From Pseudolysobacter antarcticus (lineage in GTDB: Bacteria > Pseudomonadota > Gammaproteobacteria > Xanthomonadales > Rhodanobacteraceae): a stretch of 64,000 nt of DNA. The stretch lies in assembly GCF_004168365.1 (NCBI RefSeq), contig NZ_CP035704.1:62001-126000 (forward strand), written 5' to 3'. Both the position numbers and the translations under genes were made by a program. Position 1 is the stretch's first letter. Each line of letters begins with the position of its first letter. This document shows positions 55,642 to 64,000 of the stretch, piece by piece. Below the pieces are notes generated by a model. That model saw nothing but the letters and a program-made list of their open reading frames with translations. It searched no databases and was not told the DNA's origin.

Positions 55642-56025
55642 ATGACGGATATTCAATCATCTGCTTCGATTCGGCGCGTCGGCCAGATTGCGCTTTCGGT
55701 GCATGATATCGACCGCGGCGTGGCTTTTTATCGCGATGTCGTCGGCCTGAAGTTCATGTTCCAGGCACCGAATGTCGCGTTCTTTGATGTCGCCGGCGTG
55801 CGCCTGATGCTGGGGATGGCAGAATCGGGCGAGTTCAAACCGGAAGGCACGGTGCTGTATTTCGACGCCGCCGATCTGGATGCTGATTTCGCCGCGATGC
55901 GCGACCGTGGCGCGGAAGTGGAACAAGCTCCGCACTTCATCGCCGCGCTCGGCGACAAGGAGTTGTGGATGGGATTTTTCCGCGATCCGTTTGGCAATCT
56001 GTTTGCGTTGATGAGCGAACGCTAA
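55642..56025 (+). CDS. VOC (glyoxalase/bleomycin resistance) family protein
   Basis: 127 residues from the ATG at 55642, one base after the DUF4156 stop. A single VOC module pattern: GQIALSVHDIDRGVAFYRDV at the start, then GLKFMFQAPNVAFFDVAGV, and FFRDPFGNLFALMSE at the end. His/Glu metal ligands typical of glyoxalase I are only partly present (His22 position is in a VHD triplet), so substrate and metal use are uncertain. Family members act in glyoxal detoxification, dioxygenation or drug binding. Confidence 0.87.
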   Translation: MTDIQSSASIRRVGQIALSVHDIDRGVAFYRDVVGLKFMFQAPNVAFFDVAGVRLMLGMAESGEFKPEGTVLYFDAADLDADFAAMRDRGAEVEQAPHFIAALGDKELWMGFFRDPFGNLFALMSER

Positions 56026-56045
56026 ACCTGTGCGGGTAGCGTGCT

Positions 56046-56063
56046 ACTCGACTTCGTTCGAGT
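56046..56063 (+). terminator. Weak hairpin after the VOC gene
   Basis: ACTCGA (56046-56051) and TCGAGT (56058-56063) pair around CTTCGT. The stem is short and lacks a T-run, so terminator activity is doubtful. Confidence 0.3.
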
Positions 56064-56161
56064 CACGATGTCCTGTTGTTCATCCTTTTTGCGTGTTTGA
56101 GATCGTAGCCCGGCATGCGTGCACTCGGGTCACTCTCTCAATAGCGGATAAAGGTCTCGCC

Positions 56162-57604
56162 ATGAACAAGCCCATTCACCTGTTTTCTCTGTTTTGCTTC
56201 GCCCTGACGTTGGGCTGCCAATCCACGGCACAGGCGGCGCTGGAAGGTGACCTGGATCCAACCTTCAACGGTGGCCAAGTGCGTACAGTTTACGTGCCCT
56301 ACAACAATACGACCGACCAAACGCCAACTCTGATCGGCTTCAGTACGGTCAGCACGGGTTATCTCGCGGCCATTCGCATTGGCACGAATCCTTCGTTGAC
56401 CGTGCAATTGGTCAAGATATTGAAAGACGGCACCTTGGCACAGAATTTCGGCATCAACGGTGTGCGTGACCTGACCGAAGGCCAGGTGGACTGGGCTGCG
56501 ATGACGGCAATCTCCGGGCCAGACACCATCATCCTGGGTGGCTCAAAGATTCTGCCTGGCTCCAACGGGCAAACCTACACCTACCATGTCGAACGCCTGA
56601 ATTCGTACGGTACGCTCGACAGCACATTCAATGGCAATACCGGCTTTAATGACGCCACGCCGAGTTCTGGGACAACGGGCGAATACGATTACGTCGGCGC
56701 CATCGTGGTGCAACCATCGACGGGACAGATCATCATTGCCGGCACTTCGAACGTCAACGACGGAAAAAGCCAAACGGGCATGGGCGTGATTCGGCTGAAC
56801 GGCAACGGTACAACCGACACCTCGTTCGGCACCAACGGCGGCTTCAGCCACGTATTCCTATTGAACGGTGGTAAAAGCGCCCATGCCACATCGATAGCGC
56901 TCGACAGCCAAGCGCATATTCTGATCGGCGGGTACGCGCAGGACGGCACCGGGTCCGGCGCGCACTACGACTTTGCGCTGTTGCGTGTGACCTCCGCCGG
57001 CGTGCTCGATTCTTGCCCGGTCGGCATGTTTGCTTTTCCGTGTACCTATACCCATGCCTTCCAGATAGGCGGTAAATTCAACGATTTCCCTACTAACGTA
57101 CTTGTCGACCAAACTGGCAAGATCTACATGGTCGGACAGAGCAGCGCCGCGACCGATGGTTCCGGTAACGATCTGTACAAGAGCAGCATCCTGCGTCTGA
57201 CCAATCAGCTTCAACCCGACAGCTCGTTCTCGGGCAACAACGGCGCAGAGGCGTTCTACATGCAGAGCGGGGGCAGTGGCGAAACGGACGTGCCGCCGAG
57301 CGCGCTGGTTGATGCCAGCAATCGCCTGATGGTCACGAGCGGTTATGCGTTCACCGGCGTCGCACGTTTTGTCACCGCGGGCACCTTCGATTCGAGCTAC
57401 AACAACGGTACTGCATCTAGCGGTCGTGTTGTTGCGATTGCGAATAATGCCACCTCCTATGCCCTACCTGCTGGTCAACCCAGCATCCTGCTGGAAGACG
57501 ATCGTCCCGTGGTAGCCGCGATTACGCTTGCGGGCACCACCGGCTACAACTTAAGTGTCACGCGCCTGCTCGGCGACAAGATTTTTCAAAACGGCTTTCA
57601 ATAA
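56162..57604 (+). CDS. Secreted delta-60-type repeat protein, first of a paralogous pair, IFxNGF C-terminus
   Basis: 480 residues from the ATG at 56162, with AAAGG upstream. The signal ends near 26 (GCQSTAQA); a Cys within it (LTLGC) could alternatively be a lipoprotein site. The mature start GDLDPTFNGGQ and later GTLDSTFNGNTG, GVIRLNGNGTTDTSFG and VLIGGYAQDG-like cores mark delta-60 repeats, weaker than in the 872-residue protein at 19369. A Cys pair (LDSCPVGMFAFPC) interrupts the second half. It ends LLGDKIFQNGFQ. The gene immediately downstream has the same length and layout, so it is a duplication. Function is unknown. Confidence 0.82.
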   Translation: MNKPIHLFSLFCFALTLGCQSTAQAALEGDLDPTFNGGQVRTVYVPYNNTTDQTPTLIGFSTVSTGYLAAIRIGTNPSLTVQLVKILKDGTLAQNFGINGVRDLTEGQVDWAAMTAISGPDTIILGGSKILPGSNGQTYTYHVERLNSYGTLDSTFNGNTGFNDATPSSGTTGEYDYVGAIVVQPSTGQIIIAGTSNVNDGKSQTGMGVIRLNGNGTTDTSFGTNGGFSHVFLLNGGKSAHATSIALDSQAHILIGGYAQDGTGSGAHYDFALLRVTSAGVLDSCPVGMFAFPCTYTHAFQIGGKFNDFPTNVLVDQTGKIYMVGQSSAATDGSGNDLYKSSILRLTNQLQPDSSFSGNNGAEAFYMQSGGSGETDVPPSALVDASNRLMVTSGYAFTGVARFVTAGTFDSSYNNGTASSGRVVAIANNATSYALPAGQPSILLEDDRPVVAAITLAGTTGYNLSVTRLLGDKIFQNGFQ

Positions 57605-57788
57605 CGCGCCGCAAAAAACCAGCAGCAAAAAAATCGCATTCTGCTGATGAATTCAGGTATTGCACGCGGCCTCGACGAAATTTTTACGCGACGCATGTCC
57701 TGCTAAACGTACTTTTTGCGTGTTAGTGGTTGCAGTTCACAATGTGCGCAGCGATGCGCATTGCCTTTCCTTCGTCTGAGAGATTGCC

Positions 57789-59231
57789 ATGCCTACCATG
57801 CTGCGTCAGTTCTGGATTTGTTGCTCGCTGCTTTGCTGTTGCAGCTTCGCCTGGGCGACCCGCGAGGGAGATCCCGATCCAAAATTCAATACCGGTCAGA
57901 ACGTCACGCTGACGCTACCTGCCGCCGCCAGTTCCAACCCGCCACTTGGCGTTCTCGGTATTTACAAAAGCATCAATATCGGCGATTACGTTACCGCGGT
58001 GTTTTACAAAAACAGCAGCGGCACGAATTTCTCGACCGCACTCGTACGCCAGCTCGCCAATGGGCAACCCAATCCGTATTTCAGCGGCGCCAATAGCAAA
58101 GTCGTGCTGTCAGATCCCGGTAAATTCATGACCGCAATGGCGCCGATCGCCGCGATCGACTCCACAGTGATGGTCGGCTACACCACCAACGGCAATAGTC
58201 AGATTGTGGTCTGTCGCTACACCGACCAAGGCCTGCCCGATTCACTGCTGACCGGGCATGACAGCAGCGGTTGCATCTATTTCGCCGCCGCCGGCATCGG
58301 GGGGCCGAATGCAAACGGATTGCTGGCGCGTGCGGTAATCGTGCAGCCTGTCGACAGCAAGATCGTGATTGCAGGCTCGGTCTACGACGTCAGTACGGGT
58401 GTCCACTCATTGTTCGTGATGCGCTTGAGTGCCAGCGGTGCGCTGGATACCAGTTTCGGCAATGCCGGCATATTCATCTACGCCTATAACCTCAATGGCG
58501 GCAAGTCCAATGAGGCCAATGCGCTCAAGCTGGACGCCAGTAACCGAATTCTGATCGCTGGCGATACCCAAAACGGCACCGGATCAAACTACGATTTCGC
58601 TGTGCTGCGGCTAACTCCTGCGGGTGCAATCGATCAGTGCACGCCGTCTGTAGTGACATTTGCATGCGCAATCTCGTTCGATTTTCATCGTGCCGGCGAC
58701 TATGACGATAGCGCGTCCGCCATTGCTATCGACAGCGTCGGCAGTATCTACGTGGCCGGCACCGCCCACGCCGACAACTCGAACGCTAAGGCCACTGCCG
58801 TGATGCGTTTAACCGACCAGTTCCTAAAATACAATTTCAGTCAAATCTTCTCTCAATTCACGGACTTTGTTGATGGTACGGGCCCGGATGACTCGCCGGG
58901 TATTGCCATCGACGCCAAGGATCGTGTTTTGCTTGCCGCGGGTAAAGCGGGTTATTTCGCCGCGACTTGGCGGATTCTAGGCAGCGGTTTCTCCGACCCG
59001 GCCTACAACAACGGCAGCATAACGGAACCCGGCAGGGTGGCAGTGACCAAACCACCAACGAGTGTCGTCAGTGGCGAATTTTTGCTTGCGCAAGCAAAAA
59101 TATTTTTTGACGGCAATAAACCCGTGATCATCGCGTTGACCAGGATCTACGGCAGTGGCACCGGCGTGCAACTGGTGCTCTCACGTCGGCTCGGCGACGA
59201 CACGATTTTCTTCGACGGTTTCGGGCCGTAA
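57789..59231 (+). CDS. Secreted delta-60-type repeat protein, second of a paralogous pair, IFxDGF C-terminus
   Basis: 480 residues. The signal peptide is Cys-rich (FWICCSLLCCCSFAWA). The mature start REGDPDPKFNTGQ parallels GDLDPTFNGGQ of the gene upstream, and the repeat cores (RLSASGALDTSFGNAGI, ILIAGDTQNGTGSNYDFAVL) and the Cys pair (IDQCTPSVVTFAC) are in matching positions. It ends RRLGDDTIFFDGFGP. The two genes are separated by 184 bases and share the same strand. It probably acts outside the cell; no enzymatic motif is visible. Confidence 0.82.
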   Translation: MPTMLRQFWICCSLLCCCSFAWATREGDPDPKFNTGQNVTLTLPAAASSNPPLGVLGIYKSINIGDYVTAVFYKNSSGTNFSTALVRQLANGQPNPYFSGANSKVVLSDPGKFMTAMAPIAAIDSTVMVGYTTNGNSQIVVCRYTDQGLPDSLLTGHDSSGCIYFAAAGIGGPNANGLLARAVIVQPVDSKIVIAGSVYDVSTGVHSLFVMRLSASGALDTSFGNAGIFIYAYNLNGGKSNEANALKLDASNRILIAGDTQNGTGSNYDFAVLRLTPAGAIDQCTPSVVTFACAISFDFHRAGDYDDSASAIAIDSVGSIYVAGTAHADNSNAKATAVMRLTDQFLKYNFSQIFSQFTDFVDGTGPDDSPGIAIDAKDRVLLAAGKAGYFAATWRILGSGFSDPAYNNGSITEPGRVAVTKPPTSVVSGEFLLAQAKIFFDGNKPVIIALTRIYGSGTGVQLVLSRRLGDDTIFFDGFGP

Positions 59232-59308
59232 TAAATCATCGGGTAAACCCCGCGCGATCGGCGCGACGCTCGGGCTACAATGGTGGCCCGTTCCGGTGAT
59301 GTTTATCG

Positions 59309-59953
59309 ATGTCCAGCCCGCGTCCCCAAAATCCATTGCTGAGTTTGCTGGGTCGTGCGCTGGAGTCGGTGCTCAATCGTGCGGTGGCGCTGGACGACGA
59401 AACAGAGCAGCGCTTGAAGGCCCTGAATGGCCGCGCCATCGCGATCGATTTTGCCGGCGTCGGCGTGGCGATGCGCATCGCCGTCGAAAACGATCTGCTG
59501 CATGTCGGCCCGGCGTTTGCCGCCGCTGCCGATCTGAAACTACGTGCGAGTCCGGCGAGTTTTCTCGCGATGGCTTTGCGCCGTGGTGAGAGTAGTTCAC
59601 TGCCGGCGGGCAAAGTCGAGATTTCCGGCGATGCCGAACTCGCGCGCCGCATCGAAAAACTCGTGCGCAATTTCCAGCCGGATATCGAGGAAGCATTCAC
59701 ACGCGTGTTCGGCGATGTGATCGGCTATCAGATTGCGCAGGCGTTCAAGCGCGCGTTCGACTGGAGTCGCGAAAGCGCAAAAAACCTCGTGCAGGACAGC
59801 GCGGATTTTTTGCGCGATGAAAGCCGCGATCTCGTCGCGCCGGCCGAGATGGAACAATTTCTCGATGAGGTCGATACCTTGCGCGATGACACGGATCGAC
59901 TTGAAGCACGCATCGCGCGCCTGAGTCAGAACCTGCAAGGCCGCCGCGCATGA
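59309..59953 (+). CDS. ubiJ: Ubiquinone biosynthesis accessory factor UbiJ
   Basis: 214 residues. The SCP2-like lipid-binding half (about 1-110: [48 protein letters not shown]) precedes a helical C-terminal half that ends in a coiled-coil-like [20 protein letters not shown]. UbiJ is a soluble scaffold of the ubiquinone-synthesis complex and presents the polyprenyl-quinone intermediates. Its stop overlaps the UbiB start by four bases (ATGA), the normal neighbour; ubiE, often upstream, is not here. Confidence 0.87.
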   Translation: MSSPRPQNPLLSLLGRALESVLNRAVALDDETEQRLKALNGRAIAIDFAGVGVAMRIAVENDLLHVGPAFAAAADLKLRASPASFLAMALRRGESSSLPAGKVEISGDAELARRIEKLVRNFQPDIEEAFTRVFGDVIGYQIAQAFKRAFDWSRESAKNLVQDSADFLRDESRDLVAPAEMEQFLDEVDTLRDDTDRLEARIARLSQNLQGRRA

Positions 59954-61611
59954 CGTCGGTGCGGCAGTTGCCGCGCCTGCTGCGCATCGCCGCAGTGCTG
60001 TTGCGTTATCGGCTGGATGAGCTGGTTGATGCGGCGCATCTGTTCCGCCCGCTGAAAATAATCCGTCCGTTTTTTCCGAAACCGCGCGCCGATATCGCAG
60101 TCATGCCGCGTGGCGAACGGTTGCGCCTAGCGCTGACCGAGCTCGGCCCGATCTTCGTCAAGTTCGGTCAAATTCTTTCGACACGACGCGATCTGTTGCC
60201 GCCGGATATCGCCGAGCAGCTCGCGCTGTTGCAGGATCAGGTCGCACCGTTTCCGGGCGCGCAGGCGCTGGCCATGATCGAAGCCGCGCTAGGCAAACCG
60301 ATTGCCGAGTTGTACGCCGCGTTCGATCAGAAACCGTTGGCCTCGGCCTCGATCGCGCAAGTGCACGCGGCGCGTTTGCACGACGGTCGCGAGGTCGTGA
60401 TCAAGGTATTGCGACCGAATATCGCGGCGCGTATTCAGCAAGATATCCAGCTATTGCAGGCGCTCGGCGCGCTCGCCCAGCGCTGGCATCCGAATGCCGA
60501 CAAGGTGCGGCCACTGGACATCGTCGCCGAAATCGAAAACACCTTGCGCAACGAGCTCGACCTGCAACGCGAAGCCGCGAATGCGAGTGTGTTGCGCCGG
60601 AATTTTCTGAATTCCGACGACATGTATGTGCCCGAAGTTTTCTGGTCGCACAGCAAGGAAAGCGTGCTGACCCTGGAGCGCGTGCGCGGCATTCCGACCG
60701 ATGATCTGCGCGCGCTGGATGCCGCCGGAATCGATCGCATCGCACTCGCCGAAAAAGGCGTGCGGCTGTTTTACACCCAGGTTTTTCGCGACAATTTTTT
60801 CCATGCCGATGCGCATCCGGGCAATATCTGGGTGGACGCCACGCGCACGGCCGATCCGCGGTTCATCGCGCTGGATTTCGGCATCATGGGTTCACTGCCG
60901 CGCGCCGATCAGTTTTATCTCGCCGAAAATTTCATGGCGATGTTCAACCGCGACTACCGCCGTATCGCCGAGCTGCATGTCGAAGCGGGCTGGATGCCAT
61001 CGCATATTCGCCTCGACGAACTCGAAGCTGGCGTGCGCACGATTTGCGAGCCGTATTTCACGCGGCCGCTGTCGGAAATCTCGCTCGGCGAAGTCACTTT
61101 CAAATTGTTCCAGATGGCGCGCCGCTACGAACTCACGTTGCAGCCGCAACTGATCCTGCTGCAAAAAACCTTGCTGAATATCGAAGGTATGGGTCGGCTC
61201 TTGCATCCGCAGATCGATATCTGGGCGACCGCAAAACCGGTGCTCGAAAAAATCCTGCGGGAGCGCTACAGCTGGCGAGCGACGGCCAAAATGCTGCGCA
61301 CGCGTATTCCGGAATGGATTGCCGGGGCGCCCGAAATGCCCGGGCTGCTGCACGCCGCGTTGAAAAAATCCGTTGAAGGCCAGCATGAGGTGCGCATTAC
61401 GTCGGCGGATTTGCGCGCGTTAAGTGATGCGTCGCGCGCGAATCGGCGTTCCGTCGTTCCGGCCTTGTTCGGCGCGGCATTATTGCTCAGCGCCGCGGTG
61501 TTGTTCGCGTTCGATCAGCACGGCCCGCGTTGGCTTGGTGTGCCGCTATCGAGCGAAGTCACTATGGTCGTTGCGCTGATCGCTTTCGTACGCGCACGAG
61601 CGCGGCGATGA
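59950..61611 (+). CDS. ubiB: UbiB atypical kinase-like protein of ubiquinone synthesis
   Basis: 553 residues. ABC1/ADCK kinase-like motifs are all present: KxGQ at 71-74 ([15 protein letters not shown]), Ala-rich loop [11 protein letters not shown], the nucleotide-contact Lys in [17 protein letters not shown] in the catalytic loop and LDFGIMG for metal binding. The C-terminus ([20 protein letters not shown]) and a following helix anchor it in the inner membrane. UbiB is an ATPase required for aerobic ubiquinone synthesis. It is translationally coupled to ubiJ and to truC (ATGA at both ends). Confidence 0.95.
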   Translation: MTSVRQLPRLLRIAAVLLRYRLDELVDAAHLFRPLKIIRPFFPKPRADIAVMPRGERLRLALTELGPIFVKFGQILSTRRDLLPPDIAEQLALLQDQVAPFPGAQALAMIEAALGKPIAELYAAFDQKPLASASIAQVHAARLHDGREVVIKVLRPNIAARIQQDIQLLQALGALAQRWHPNADKVRPLDIVAEIENTLRNELDLQREAANASVLRRNFLNSDDMYVPEVFWSHSKESVLTLERVRGIPTDDLRALDAAGIDRIALAEKGVRLFYTQVFRDNFFHADAHPGNIWVDATRTADPRFIALDFGIMGSLPRADQFYLAENFMAMFNRDYRRIAELHVEAGWMPSHIRLDELEAGVRTICEPYFTRPLSEISLGEVTFKLFQMARRYELTLQPQLILLQKTLLNIEGMGRLLHPQIDIWATAKPVLEKILRERYSWRATAKMLRTRIPEWIAGAPEMPGLLHAALKKSVEGQHEVRITSADLRALSDASRANRRSVVPALFGAALLLSAAVLFAFDQHGPRWLGVPLSSEVTMVVALIAFVRARARR

Positions 61612-62363
61612 CCGCGACGATTGCTGCGAAGACCGCAGCGTCACTCGAAATTCTCCACGAAGACGAACATCTGCTCGCGGTCAACAAACCGGCCGGATTG
61701 CTCGTGCATCGCAGTGCGATTGCGAGCGACGAAACCGATTTCCTGGTCGACCGATTACGCGCGCAACTCGGCAGCAATCCGTTCCTGATTCATCGCCTTG
61801 ATCGCGCCACCAGTGGCGTGGTATTGCTCGCGAAAAATCGCGAGATCGCCGGTGAGCTTGGTAAACAATTCATGGCGCGCACCGTCAGCAAACGTTATCT
61901 GGCGGTCGTGCGCGGCTGGCCAGAAGAATCCGGAATCATCGACTATCCGTTGCCGGATGTGCGCGATACCAGCCCGCGCAAACCTGCAAGCACGAGTTAT
62001 CGCCGCCTCGCCACCGTCGAAGTTGCGCTCGAAATGGGGCGTTATCCGCAGCAGCGTTATGCGCTGATCGAGGCGATGCCGGAGACCGGTCGTTATCGGC
62101 AAATCCGCAAACATTGCCACCATATTTCGCATCACATCGTCGGCGATACCAGCCACGGTCGCGGCGATCATAATCGGCTGTTTCGCATTCATTACGCGAT
62201 GCACCGCATGTTGTTGCATGCGTGGCGGCTCGACTTCATCCATCCGGTGAACTTGTTGCCGCTGCAGATCGAAGCGCCGGTCGATGCGATCTGGCAGAAA
62301 ATTCTCGAACGTTTTGCATGGAGCGATGCGCTGCGACATGCAGCCGATGCGGCAAGCAGCTAG
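61608..62363 (+). CDS. truC: tRNA pseudouridine(65) synthase TruC-like
   Basis: 251 residues from the ATG at 61608, which overlaps the ubiB stop. The RluA-superfamily motif HRLDRATSG gives catalytic Asp65. The C-terminal part has [20 protein letters not shown] followed by [12 protein letters not shown], the TruC-type version of the RNA-contact region, which sets it apart from RluA, RluC and RluD. TruC makes pseudouridine 65 of some tRNAs. No S4 domain is present, as expected for TruC. Confidence 0.87.
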   Translation: MTATIAAKTAASLEILHEDEHLLAVNKPAGLLVHRSAIASDETDFLVDRLRAQLGSNPFLIHRLDRATSGVVLLAKNREIAGELGKQFMARTVSKRYLAVVRGWPEESGIIDYPLPDVRDTSPRKPASTSYRRLATVEVALEMGRYPQQRYALIEAMPETGRYRQIRKHCHHISHHIVGDTSHGRGDHNRLFRIHYAMHRMLLHAWRLDFIHPVNLLPLQIEAPVDAIWQKILERFAWSDALRHAADAASS

Positions 62364-62405
62364 AATCGCGGCTCTTTTAGCGCGCGAATGTTCCGGATTT
62401 TTGTC

Positions 62406-62888
62406 ATGCCTACCTTCGATATCGTTTCCGAAATTGATCTGCACGAACTCGACAACGCGATGACGCAAGCGACCCGCGAGCTGACCACGCGTTTCGATTT
62501 CAAAGGCACCAAGGCCAAGTTCGAGACCGAGGAAACCGTGATCACGATGCACGGTGATGCCGAATTCCAGCTCAAGCAGATGCTCGATATTCTCAAGCAG
62601 CGTCTGGTCGGGCGCGGCATCGATATCGCCTGTGCCGAGATCGCCGATCCGGAAATCAACCTCGCCACGGCGCGGCAGAAAGTCACGCTCAAGCAAGGCA
62701 TAGATCAGCCGCTGGCGAAGGAAATCATCAAGACCATCAAGGACAGCGGCCTGAAAGTGCAGACGCAAATTCAGGGCGACAAGCTGCGCGTGACCGGCAA
62801 GAAACGCGACGATTTGCAGGCGGTGATGGCGCTGCTGCGCGCATCGAAAATCGAGATGCCGCTGCAATACGAAAACTTCCGCGACTGA
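62406..62888 (+). CDS. yajQ: YajQ family nucleotide-binding protein
   Basis: 160 residues from the ATG at 62406 (MPTFDIVSEIDLHELDNAM). The two ferredoxin-like halves are visible: TRFDFKGTKAKFETEE, the DAEFQLKQMLDILK stretch, then INLATARQKVTLKQGIDQPL and IKDSGLKVQTQIQGDKLRVT. The C-terminus KKRDDLQAVMALLRA and MPLQYENFRD is highly conserved. YajQ proteins bind cyclic di-GMP (shown in Xanthomonas) and influence virulence and other regulation. It lies 42 bases after truC and 7 before arfB. Confidence 0.95.
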   Translation: MPTFDIVSEIDLHELDNAMTQATRELTTRFDFKGTKAKFETEETVITMHGDAEFQLKQMLDILKQRLVGRGIDIACAEIADPEINLATARQKVTLKQGIDQPLAKEIIKTIKDSGLKVQTQIQGDKLRVTGKKRDDLQAVMALLRASKIEMPLQYENFRD

Positions 62889-62895
62889 TTGCACC

Positions 62896-63321
62896 ATGCT
62901 AGAAATAAACGCCAGGCTGAGTATTGCCGATACCGAATTGACCGAAACGTTCATCCGTTCGTCCGGGCCGGGCGGGCAGAACGTCAACAAGGTTTCGAGC
63001 GCGGTTGAGCTGCGTTTTGATGTCGCGCAATCGCCGTCGCTGCCGGAAACCTTGCGCGCGCGTCTGCTGGCGCGGCGTGATCGTCGCCTCACTGCGGAAG
63101 GCGTGCTGGTGATCCAGGCGAACCGGTTTCGCGATCAGAGTCGCAATCGCGAAGACGCGCGTCTGCGTCTTGCCGAGATCATTCGCGGCGCATTGATTGT
63201 GCCAAAAGCGCGCATCGCGACCAAGCCGACGCACGGTTCGAAAGAGCGCCGCCTGACCGGCAAACGTGTCACCAGTGGCATCAAGAAAACCCGCAGCAGC
63301 AAAGGCTGGGATCACGAGTGA
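62896..63321 (+). CDS. arfB: Alternative ribosome rescue factor ArfB (YaeJ)
   Basis: 141 residues. The GGQ motif that hydrolyses peptidyl-tRNA is at residues 26-28 (RSSGPGGQNVNKVSS). The C-terminal tail is rich in Lys/Arg (KERRLTGKRVTSGIKKTRSS), the extension that inserts into the empty mRNA channel of stalled ribosomes. It lacks codon-recognition domains of release factors, as expected. The gene overlaps the next gene's GTG start by four bases (GTGA). Confidence 0.95.
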   Translation: MLEINARLSIADTELTETFIRSSGPGGQNVNKVSSAVELRFDVAQSPSLPETLRARLLARRDRRLTAEGVLVIQANRFRDQSRNREDARLRLAEIIRGALIVPKARIATKPTHGSKERRLTGKRVTSGIKKTRSSKGWDHE

Positions 63322-63911
63322 GCAAACATCTGCCAGATGCCTTGCCACCACGTGCGCCGCAATTTGCGCAAAACGCCACGCGGCGTTTTTTCCGCTGGCT
63401 GCTCGGCGTCTGTGGCTGGAAACTGGTCGGCGAAATTCCGAACGTACCCAAGGTCATCGCGATCGTCGCGCCGCATAGCTCGTGGTGGGATGGCTGGTGG
63501 GCGCTGATGTTCATGGTGGCGATGGGTTTCAAGGTGTCGTTCATCGCCAAGAACGAATTGTTCGTCGGCCCGCTCGGCTGGCTACTACGCAAACTCGGCG
63601 GACTCGCCACCGATCGCAGTGTGGCGAACGGCACGATCGGCCAGCTCAGCGCCGAGTTTGCGAGTCGTGATCAATTCTGGGTTGCGCTCGCACCCGAAGG
63701 CACGCGCAAGAAAGTACAGAAGTGGAAAAGTGGATTCTGGCACCTCGCCCGTGCCACCGACGTGCCGATCGTGATGGTATCGCTGCACTATCCCGACAAG
63801 ACCCTCGGCTTCGGCCCGCTGCTCGAAACCAGCGACGATCTGGATGCCGACATGGCGCGCATCCGTGCGTATTACGTGCCGTTCCAGGGTAAGCATCGCG
63901 GCACGGTGTAG
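63318..63911 (+). CDS. 1-acyl-sn-glycerol-3-phosphate acyltransferase-like protein
   Basis: 197 residues starting at GTG 63318, coupled to arfB. PlsC-type motifs: HxxxxD in VAPHSSWWDGWW and EGTR in ALAPEGTRKKVQKWKSG. FIAKNELFVGPLGWLL and VPIVMVSLHYPDK match related small acyltransferases. The length (197) is short of the usual 240-260 of full PlsC. It may acylate lysophosphatidate or another acceptor in the inner membrane. It ends the operon that starts with ubiJ. Confidence 0.85.
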   Translation: MSKHLPDALPPRAPQFAQNATRRFFRWLLGVCGWKLVGEIPNVPKVIAIVAPHSSWWDGWWALMFMVAMGFKVSFIAKNELFVGPLGWLLRKLGGLATDRSVANGTIGQLSAEFASRDQFWVALAPEGTRKKVQKWKSGFWHLARATDVPIVMVSLHYPDKTLGFGPLLETSDDLDADMARIRAYYVPFQGKHRGTV

Positions 63912-63982
63912 TCGCCCGCCGCAACCGTTAAACCTTCCTGCGTATCTGTGCATCTGACTGCTCGACACCACAGGAGAACGAC

Positions 63983-64000
63983 GTGCGCAAATCCCTGCTA
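63983..64000 (+). CDS. Start of a further gene, cut by the window edge
   Basis: A GTG at 63983, five bases after AGGAGA (63972-63977), opens a frame reading V/M-RKSLL before the window ends. The Arg-Lys then leucine-rich start would fit a signal peptide, but six codons are too few to say more. Confidence 0.45.

Noticed and set aside
61755-63092. 445-codon minus-strand frame
   Set aside because: Antisense to truC, yajQ and the start of arfB, all of which carry family motifs.
1-64000. Mobile element or genomic island signatures
   Set aside because: No transposase, integrase, tRNA end-target or flanking direct repeats were seen, and base composition looks even throughout.

Overview
The window is GC-rich DNA from a Gram-negative bacterium. 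Nearly every gene has a high-GC third codon position. The content (PlsB, UbiJ/UbiB, YajQ, ArfB, TruC, YchJ, a fused indolepyruvate oxidoreductase, many large secreted repeat proteins) fits a gammaproteobacterium, most likely Xanthomonadales/Rhodanobacteraceae. That placement is inferred from gene families and protein style, not from a marker gene. No rRNA, tRNA, CRISPR array, transposase, integrase or phage gene was seen.

Layout. 1-11.4 kb is mostly housekeeping: the start of plsB, a lipoprotein, pyrF, a secreted S8 protease, a YchJ-like SEC-C protein, an NRDE protein, a SWIM/SNF2 helicase and a DUF3147 membrane protein. 11.5-15 kb is one fused 2-oxoacid:ferredoxin oxidoreductase gene. 15-22 kb holds a small secreted protein, a collagen-like protein, a sterol-desaturase-type hydroxylase and a delta-60 repeat protein. 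22-28.6 kb has a two-gene osmoprotectant ABC transporter (binding protein fused to permease, plus ATPase), a YVTN-propeller/Ig surface protein and a divergent ECF sigma factor. 28.7-34 kb is a same-strand group: an XRE regulator with a palindromic site at its start, a cPLA2/patatin-like phospholipase, a membrane protein and a membrane-anchored DUF2235 hydrolase. 34-41.6 kb has a sialidase/sortilin-like lipoprotein and an envelope group (DUF4142, DUF3309, phospholipase D-like lipoprotein, small membrane protein), then an aldo/keto reductase. 41.7-48.7 kb is a 2333-residue surface protein with seven near-identical 384-bp DUF11 repeats and an IPTL-type C-terminal signal. 49-56 kb carries an OYE-family reductase, M61 and M16 peptidases, a DUF4156 lipoprotein and a VOC protein. 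56-59.2 kb holds a pair of paralogous secreted proteins. 59.3-64 kb is a tightly packed operon ubiJ-ubiB-truC-yajQ-arfB-acyltransferase, with four-base start/stop overlaps at three junctions.

Two observations stand out. First, five otherwise different secreted proteins (ending at 19369, 24452, 34168, 57604 and 59231) finish in the same short motif, D-x-I-F-x-(N/D)-G-(F/W), at or within a few residues of the stop codon, while the giant DUF11 protein ends in a different, IPTL-like signal. This looks like a C-terminal sorting or secretion tag. Second, the XRE/phospholipase/membrane protein/DUF2235 group pairs two predicted lipid hydrolases around a membrane protein, with no type VI secretion genes in view. 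It is a candidate lipid-targeting effector, defence or envelope-remodelling module.
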